Part shown: piece after piece, positions 57,801 through 64,000 of the stretch
How the letters are laid out: each line of letters starts with the position of its first letter
Position numbering within the stretch: position 1 is the first letter of the stretch
Source of the DNA: Sphaeroforma sirkka
Lineage: Eukaryota; Opisthokonta; Ichthyosporea; Ichthyophonida
NCBI GenBank assembly: GCA_001586965.3
Contig: LUCW03000505.1
Span: forward strand, 23,794-87,793
Length of the DNA: 64,000 nt
Direction of reading: 5' to 3'
Notes under the pieces: model-generated
Seen by the model: only the letters and a program-made list of their open reading frames with translations
Told to the model about the DNA's origin: nothing
The model's database searches: none
Position numbers and translations under genes: made by a program

Positions 57801-60800
57801 CTAATTCGCTTCCTACATCGCCACCCACAGACAAGGGAATTGCGTCACTGGCGATTGCTGACACAACACCGTCCGTGGGCAGAGCATCAGCTGCAGAGTC
57901 TAATACCGAATCTGTGACAATGATATCGCCACCGTCCGTGATCTCACGAGAGCCATCTGACGTTTCAGAGTCATCAGTGGCTGCCACAGCATCCGTTGCC
58001 TCACTCACCGCTGCGTCGGTCGCCGGAATGAAGACGCCATCACTGGCACCCAATTCGCTTGCTACATCGCCACCCACAGACACGGGAATTGCGCCACTGG
58101 CGGCTGCTGACACAACACCGTCCGTTGGTAGTGCATCAGCTGCAGAGTCTAATACCGAATCTGTGACCATGATATCGCCACCGTCCGTGATCGCACGAGA
58201 GCCATCTGACGTTTCAGAGTCATCAGTGGCTGCCACAGCATCCGTTGCCTCACTCACCACTGCGTCGGTCGCCGGAATGAAGACGCCATCACTGGCACCC
58301 AATTCGCTTGCTACATCGCCACCCACAGACAAGGGAATCGCGTCACTGGCGATTGCTGACACAACACCGTCCGTGGGCAGAGCATCAGCTGCAGAGTCTA
58401 ATACCGAATATGTGACAATGATATCGCCACCGTCCGTGATCTCACGAGAGCCATCTGACGTTTCAGAGTCATCAGTGGCTGCCACAGCATCCGTTGCCTC
58501 ACTCACCGCTGCGTCGGTCGCCGGAATGAAGACGCCATCACTGGCACCTAATTCGCTTGCTACATCGCCACCCACAGACACGGGAATCGCGCCACTGGCG
58601 GCTGCTGACACATCACCGTCCGTTGGTAGAGCATCAGCTGCAGAGTCTGATACCGAATCTGTGACGATGATATCGCCACCGTCGGCGAACTCACGAGAGT
58701 CATCTGTTGCTTCCAATACATCTGTAGCTGCGCTATCTTCGACACCCGTGGCACCTACATCGTTGGTGTCAGAAGCAGCGTCGGATTCGGCTGTGTCTGC
58801 AAACGCATTTACACAGTTAGTTCCAATGGGGCAAGGAGTGAATTCGTTGTCCTGGCAACTTGTGCTGCCAGCATAGATAGGTACGGGTCGTGAGGTATTA
58901 TCCAAACCAGTGGCACAACAGAATGCACCGTTCAAGTACGCAAATGGGTGCTCGGGAGGACACAAAGTCTGTGCCGACTGTGGGACTAAGAGACCTTCGG
59001 AACTATCATCTGTAATTTCGGCACTGGAGGTTACGCTAGATTCGTCCACGATATCGCGCGAGTCGTCGGTAGGTTCGGCAGCATCAGTAGCGCCGCTTCC
59101 AACATCATCTGAGGCAGAAATGATGAGACTTTCAGTGGCTCCGAGTTCACTAGCTGCTTCACTACCAAGTGAGACAGGAATGGCCTCACTCGCGGGTGCG
59201 GATACAACCCCGTCACTGAGCACAGCGGCGTCTGAATCTGAGGAACCGTCACTGGGTACATCCTCAATATCACGTGAACCATCCGTAGCTTCAGCACCAT
59301 CTGTAGTGGCACCGGCATCCGTGGCGTCAGATGCATCAGTGGCAGGAATGATGAGCCCTTCAGTTACTCCAACATCGCTAGCTCCTTCGCTACCAAGTGA
59401 GACAAGAATGGCCTCACTCGCGGGTGCGGATACAACCCCGTCACTGAGCACAGCGGCGTCCGAATCTGAGGAACCGTCACTGGGTACATCCTCAATATCA
59501 CGCGAACCATCCGTAGCTTCAGCACCATCGGTAGTGGCACCGGCATCCGTGGCGTCAGATGCATCAGTGGCAGGAATGATGAGCCCTTCAGTGGCTCCGA
59601 GTTCACTAGCTGCTTCACTACCAAGTGAGACAGGAATGGCCTCACTCGCGGGTGCGGATACAACCCCGTCACTGAGCACAGCGGCGTCTGAATCTGAGGA
59701 ACCGTCACTGGGTACATCCTCAATATCACGCGAACCATCCGTAGCTTCAGCACCATCGGTAGTGGTACCGGCATCCGTGGCGCCGCTTCCAACATCATCT
59801 GAGGCAGAAATGATGAGACTTTCAGTGGCTCCGAGTTCACTAGCTGCTTCACTACCAAGTGAGACAGGAATGGCCTCACTCGCGGGTGCGGATACAACCC
59901 CGTCACTGAGCACAGCGGCGTCAGAATCTGAGGAACCGTCACTGGGTACATCTTCAATATCACGCGAACCATCCGTAGCTTCAGCACCATCTGTAGTGGC
60001 ACCGGCATCCGTGGCGTCAGATGCATCAGTGGCAGGAATGATGAGCCCTTCAGTGGCTCCGAGTTCACTAGCTGCTTCACTACCAAGTGAGACAGGAATG
60101 GCCTCACTCGCGGGTGCGGATACAACCCCGTCACTGAGCACAGCGGCGTCTGAATCTGAGGAACCGTCACTGGGTACATCCTCAATATCACGCGAACCAT
60201 CCGTAGCTTCAGCACCATCGGTAGTGGCACCGGCATCCGTGGCGTCAGATGCATCAGTGGCAGGAATGATGAGCCCTTCAGTGGCTCCGAGTTCACTAGC
60301 TGCTTCACTACCAAGTGAGACAGGAATGGCCTCACTCGCGGGTGCGGATACAACCCCGTCACTGAGCACAGCGGCGTCTGAATCTGAGGAACCGTCACTG
60401 GGTACATCCTCAATATCACGCGAACCATCCGTAGCTTCAGCACCATCGGTAGTGGCACCGGCATCCGTGGCGTCAGATGCATCAGTGGCAGGAATGATGA
60501 GCCCTTCAGTGGCTCCGAGTTCACTAGCTGCTTCACTACCAAGTGAGACAGGAATGGCCTCACTCGCGGGTGCGGATACAACCCCGTCACTGAGCACAGC
60601 GGCGTCTGAATCTGAGGAACCGTCACTGGGTACATCCTCAATATCACGTGAACCATCCGTAGCTTCAGCACCATCTGTAGTGGCACCGGCATCCGTGGCG
60701 TCAGATGCATCAGTGGCAGGAATGATGAGCCCTTCAGTTACTCCAACATCGCTAGCTCCTTCGCTACCAAGTGAGACAGGAATGGCCTCACTCGCGGGTG

Positions 60801-63770
60801 CGGATACAACCCCGTCACTGAGCACAGCGGCGTCCGAATCTGAGGAACCGTCACTGGGTACATCCTCAATATCACGCGAACCATCCGTAGCTTCAGCACC
60901 ATCGGTAGTGGCACCGGCATCCGTGGCGTCAGATGCATCAGTGGCAGGAATGATGAGCCCTTCAGTGGCTCCAACATCGCTAGCTGCTTCGCTATCAAGC
61001 GAGACAGGAATGGCCTCACTCGCGGGTGCGGATACAACCCCGTCACTGAGCACAGCGGCGTCAGAATCTGAGGAACCGTCACTGGGTACATCCTCAATAT
61101 CGCGCGAACCATCCGTAGCTTCAGCACCATCTGTAGTGGCACCAGCATCCGTGGCGTCAGATGCATCAGTGGCAGGAATGATGAGCCCTTCAGTTACTCC
61201 AACATCGCTAGCTCCTTCGCTACCAAGTGAGACAGGAATGGCCTCACTCGCGGGTGCGGATACAACCCCGTCACTGAGCACAGCGGCGTCCGAATCTGAG
61301 GAACCGTCACTGGGTACATCCTCAATATCACGCGAACCATCCGTAGCTTCAGCACCATCTGTAGTGGCACCGGCATCCGTGGCGTCAGATGCATCAGTGG
61401 CAGGAATGATGAGCCCTTCAGTGGCTCCGAGTTCACTAGCTGCTTCACTACCAAGTGAGACAGGAATGGCCTCACTCGCGGGTGCGGATACAACCCCGTC
61501 ACTGAGCACAGCGGCGTCTGAATCTGAGGAACCGTCACTGGGTACATCCTCAATATCACGTGAACCATCCGTAGCTTCAGCACCATCTGTAGTGGCACCG
61601 GCATCCGTGGCGTCAGATGCATCAGTGGCAGGAATGATGAGCCCTTCAGTTACTCCAACATCGCTAGCTCCTTCGCTACCAAGTGAGACAGGAATGGCCT
61701 CACTCGCGGGTGCGGATACAACCCCGTCACTGAGCACAGCGGCGTCCGAATCTGAGGAACCGTCACTGGGTACATCCTCAATATCACGCGAACCATCCGT
61801 AGCTTCAGCACCATCTGTAGTGGCACCAGCATCCGTGGCGTCAGATGCATCAGTGGCAGGAATGATGAGCCCTTTTGTGACTCCAAGTTCGCTAGCTCCT
61901 TCGCTACCAAGCGAGACAGGAAAGGCCTCACTCGCGGATGCGGATACAACTCCGCCACTTAGAGCATCCTCTTCAGATTCGGACGCATCGAAACTGACTG
62001 CGACAGATGTATACTCGCCTGTAGCAGCAACGGCTTCTGTTGAAGCGCCGGCGGCAGAGGCATCTGTTGCTTTCTCCAAGGCGTCAGTAGTTGCCGACTC
62101 GGTTTCGCTGGCTAGCGAGGACATAATAGCATCTGCACCGCCAGAAATTATACCAGGTATGTCTCCTGAGTCGTCCGTGGACTCGGCGGATGCTGATTCT
62201 GCTGCACTTTCCGCAATATCACTAGCCGCATCAGAGGCTATGTCGGTGGCAGCCTCTGACACATCGATACTGGCAGCATCTGAGGCATCCTGACTTGCGG
62301 CAGATGCACTGGCTTCATTTACTAGTTCAATAGCTTCGCTCGCTGCCACTGCCGCACTTTCAGCTGCCGAGACGGCATCGCTAGCGGCAGCAACTGCATC
62401 TGTTGCTGCCTCTGCAGCGTCCGTTGCTGCTGACTCTGCCTGACTGGCTAGGGCAGTTAAATCATCAACTGTGCCATCTTTAATATCTCGAATGTCATCC
62501 GTGGGTTCAGCAGAAGCCGATTCAGAAGCAGCAACGCTTGCGACAGGTGCAACTGCGTCGTCGCTAGTTTCTTCGCTAGCAGCGCCACTTGCGACAGGTG
62601 CGCTGACACTCTCCCCAGCCACATCTGTCGCATCATCACTGGCAGCAGCACCGTCACTCTCGCCTGTTGCAGCAGCCTGTTCTGTTGAATCGACGGCAGC
62701 GGTGGAATCGTCGGATGCGCCCACACCAATAGCTTCAGTTGCCATTTCAATTGCGTCACTCGCTGCCCATGTTGCACTGTTAGCCGCCGAGGCGGCATCG
62801 CTCGCGGCAGCGGAAGCATCTGTCGCGCCGTCTACAGCGTCAGTTGCTACAGACTCAGCTTCGCTGGCGAGAGATGATACCTCATCGTCCACACCTCCGG
62901 GAATACGTCCAGGGATATTCGGGGAGTCGTCCGTAGCCTGAGCTGATTCTGATCCTGCGTCTGAGATTTCGCCAATACCAACGTATGAGCCATCTAAACT
63001 GGTAACGTCTGAGGCGATGTCACTTGCGACATCCGATGCGACTGCACCAGCATTGTCACTAACACCAGCGCCTGTTACAGCAGAATCGACCGTTGAAGTA
63101 GTGACGTCGATTGCCGAATTCATTGTAACTGTAGGGTTTGTGGTAATTGCGGAGTCACCGGCTACCGCTTCGCTCGCGGCCGAAGCAGCATTGTCAGCGG
63201 CTTCTGATGCATCTGAAGCAAAATCCACAGCATCTGTTGCCATTGATTCAAGTTCACTGGTTAGGGCTGATACACCATCATCTGCACCGTCGGAGATATT
63301 CCGCGAGCCATCATCCGCAGTTGCATCAGAAACACCTTCACTTGGAGCAGGCGCGCTGGCACTGCCTGGAGAAGTGTCGTCACTTGCGGCAAGTGCACTG
63401 GCATCATCACTTGAAGCAAATTCACTTGCAGCAGATGCACTGACACCTGCACCACCACTTGGCGCTCCCATATCCGATGCATCTGATGCTAGGTTTGATG
63501 CTAAGTCTGTGGCAGCAGCAAGCCCACTGCCAACATCCATGACCTCTGCTGTACTGGCATCATCACTCAATGCGCTTTCGTTTAGCGCCTCGGTACTTCC
63601 GATGTCGTCAGTCATTTGCATGCTGTCTGTTGCATCCATGCTATCAGTGACGCCCAAGGTGACAGTGGGATCTATACTGTCAGTCATATCGATACTGTCA
63701 GTGATACTCTCACTGTCAGTGAGGTCACTGACTTCACTTGAAATATCGGACGATTGCTCCACATCAAGGA
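53968..63770 (-). CDS. Giant Ser/Ala/Asp repeat protein with six-cysteine modules, one exon >3,260 codons (5' partial)
   Basis: The exon starts after a splice acceptor (AATACAG/TCCTTGATG) at 63770 and is open to 53968. The upstream exon, which should carry the start and any signal peptide, is outside the window. Order in the protein: TDSID-type Ser/Asp/Thr repeats, then about 450 residues of Ala/Ser/Asp/Thr coiled or disordered repeats. Next come 13 copies of a 76-residue repeat, six-Cys module 1 (about 58.97-58.79 kb), five copies of an 83-residue repeat, and modules 2-5 with variant linkers. From 54.85 kb come units of 131 residues with a module each. The module is C-x13-CC-x19-C-x7-C-x5-C, with CPADFPF, CCATGLNNF, FTPCPDGTNC as fixed parts. 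The architecture suggests a secreted or wall-surface protein, but this is inference. The reading frame ends just after the first one-base deletion at about 54010. Confidence 0.8.
57415..58700 (-). repeat. 249-bp (83-codon) coding tandem repeat, five copies
   Basis: Unit protein: VLDSAADALPTDGVVSAAAS, GAIPVSVGGDVASELGASDG, VFIPATDAAVSEATDAV, AATDDSETSDGSREITDGGD. The spacing of CGCCGGAATGAAGACGCC is 249 bp. The order of motifs parallels the 228-bp unit (GVVSAxAS, PVSxGxxxASELGAxxG, IPATDA, DGSR), so both derive from one ancestral repeat. Confidence 0.95.
59040..61975 (-). repeat. 228-bp (76-codon) coding tandem repeat, about 13 copies
   Basis: Unit protein: SDGVVSAPASEAIPVSLGSE, then AASELGATEGLIIPATDASD, then ATDAGATTDGAEATDGSR and DIEDVPSDGSSDSDAA. 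The spacing of identical words is exactly 228 bp (for example 60030, 60258 and 60486). Two versions alternate (AASELGATEGL and GASDVGVTEGL). Two copies carry the variant SLIISASDDVGSGATDA. Neighbours are nearly identical, so copies are being homogenised. Confidence 0.95.
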
Positions 63771-64000
63771 CTGTATTTTGTTTTAGGAAGGTATACGAAT
63801 ATCAGAAGGATATGCTGACCTATTGAAGTATCAGGCTATGAGACTTTGAAACATTGCCAATTTTCTTGTGAGACGCAATTCTGGATACCGAAAAAATATG
63901 TTCATAGATGCACACATACATATTTTCAAACAAACCTTATTTACATATGTTCTTACTAGTATATATATTTATACAATCGCACACATATATAATATATTTT
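63771..64000. other. Intron upstream of the giant repeat exon
   Basis: On the minus strand this ends with a T/A-rich stretch and ACAG at 63774-63771, the acceptor of the giant exon. It contains no plausible signal-peptide exon, so the 5' end of the gene lies outside the window. Confidence 0.6.

Overview
The window is nuclear DNA of a eukaryote. It has spliced genes with GT..AG introns mostly of 60 to 1,300 bp, long (TA)n microsatellites, LTR-retrotransposon debris and a DNA-transposon fossil. The housekeeping genes are opisthokont-like: an AP-2 sigma subunit of exactly the usual 142 residues, a mitochondrial polyprenyl diphosphate synthase and a CCCH zinc-finger protein. With the AT-rich microsatellites and intron-rich genes this suits a unicellular holozoan such as an ichthyosporean, but the species is inference only.

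Layout. 0-1.2 kb: small ankyrin-repeat protein (-). 2.1-5.1 kb: AP2S1 (+), whose first coding exon is only the ATG. 6.2-9.0 kb: PDSS1-like prenyl synthase (+). 11.8-14.7 kb: five-finger CCCH protein (+) with a frame break at a ten-A run. 15.0-15.6 kb: unresolved minus-strand gene whose first exon looks like a potassium-channel-T1/BTB start. 16.4-17.5 kb: dead DNA transposon with terminal inverted repeats. 17.7-20.0 kb: five-exon gene for an unrecognised 136-residue membrane protein (+). 21.0-24.3 kb: eight-exon DUF676-type lipase/esterase (-). 24.3-27.7 kb: microsatellite desert. 27.8-36.9 kb: sixteen-exon gene for a 952-residue nuclear-type low-complexity protein (+).

37-64 kb is accessory DNA. 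It holds two copies of one segment: LTR remnant, tandem array of about 120-bp units, a small plus-strand ORF, and the 3' end of a minus-strand Cys-module repeat gene. The left copy of the gene is a relic split by a degenerate Ty3/gypsy element (40.1-46.4 kb). The right copy is the giant gene at 48.6-63.8 kb. It has one open exon of more than 3,260 codons (53.97-63.77 kb) built of Ser/Ala/Asp/Thr-rich tandem repeats (13 x 76 aa and 5 x 83 aa) and novel-looking six-cysteine modules. Downstream of that it runs into further modules with recurrent one-base frameshifts. I count about 24 six-Cys modules. No signal peptide is visible because the 5' exon lies beyond the window.

A striking pattern is that in five of the intron-containing genes the (TA)n-rich block sits in the first intron. 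The genes show no operon-like cooperation; the coherent story is housekeeping genes with repeat-bloated first introns next to a rapidly rearranging repeat-protein locus.
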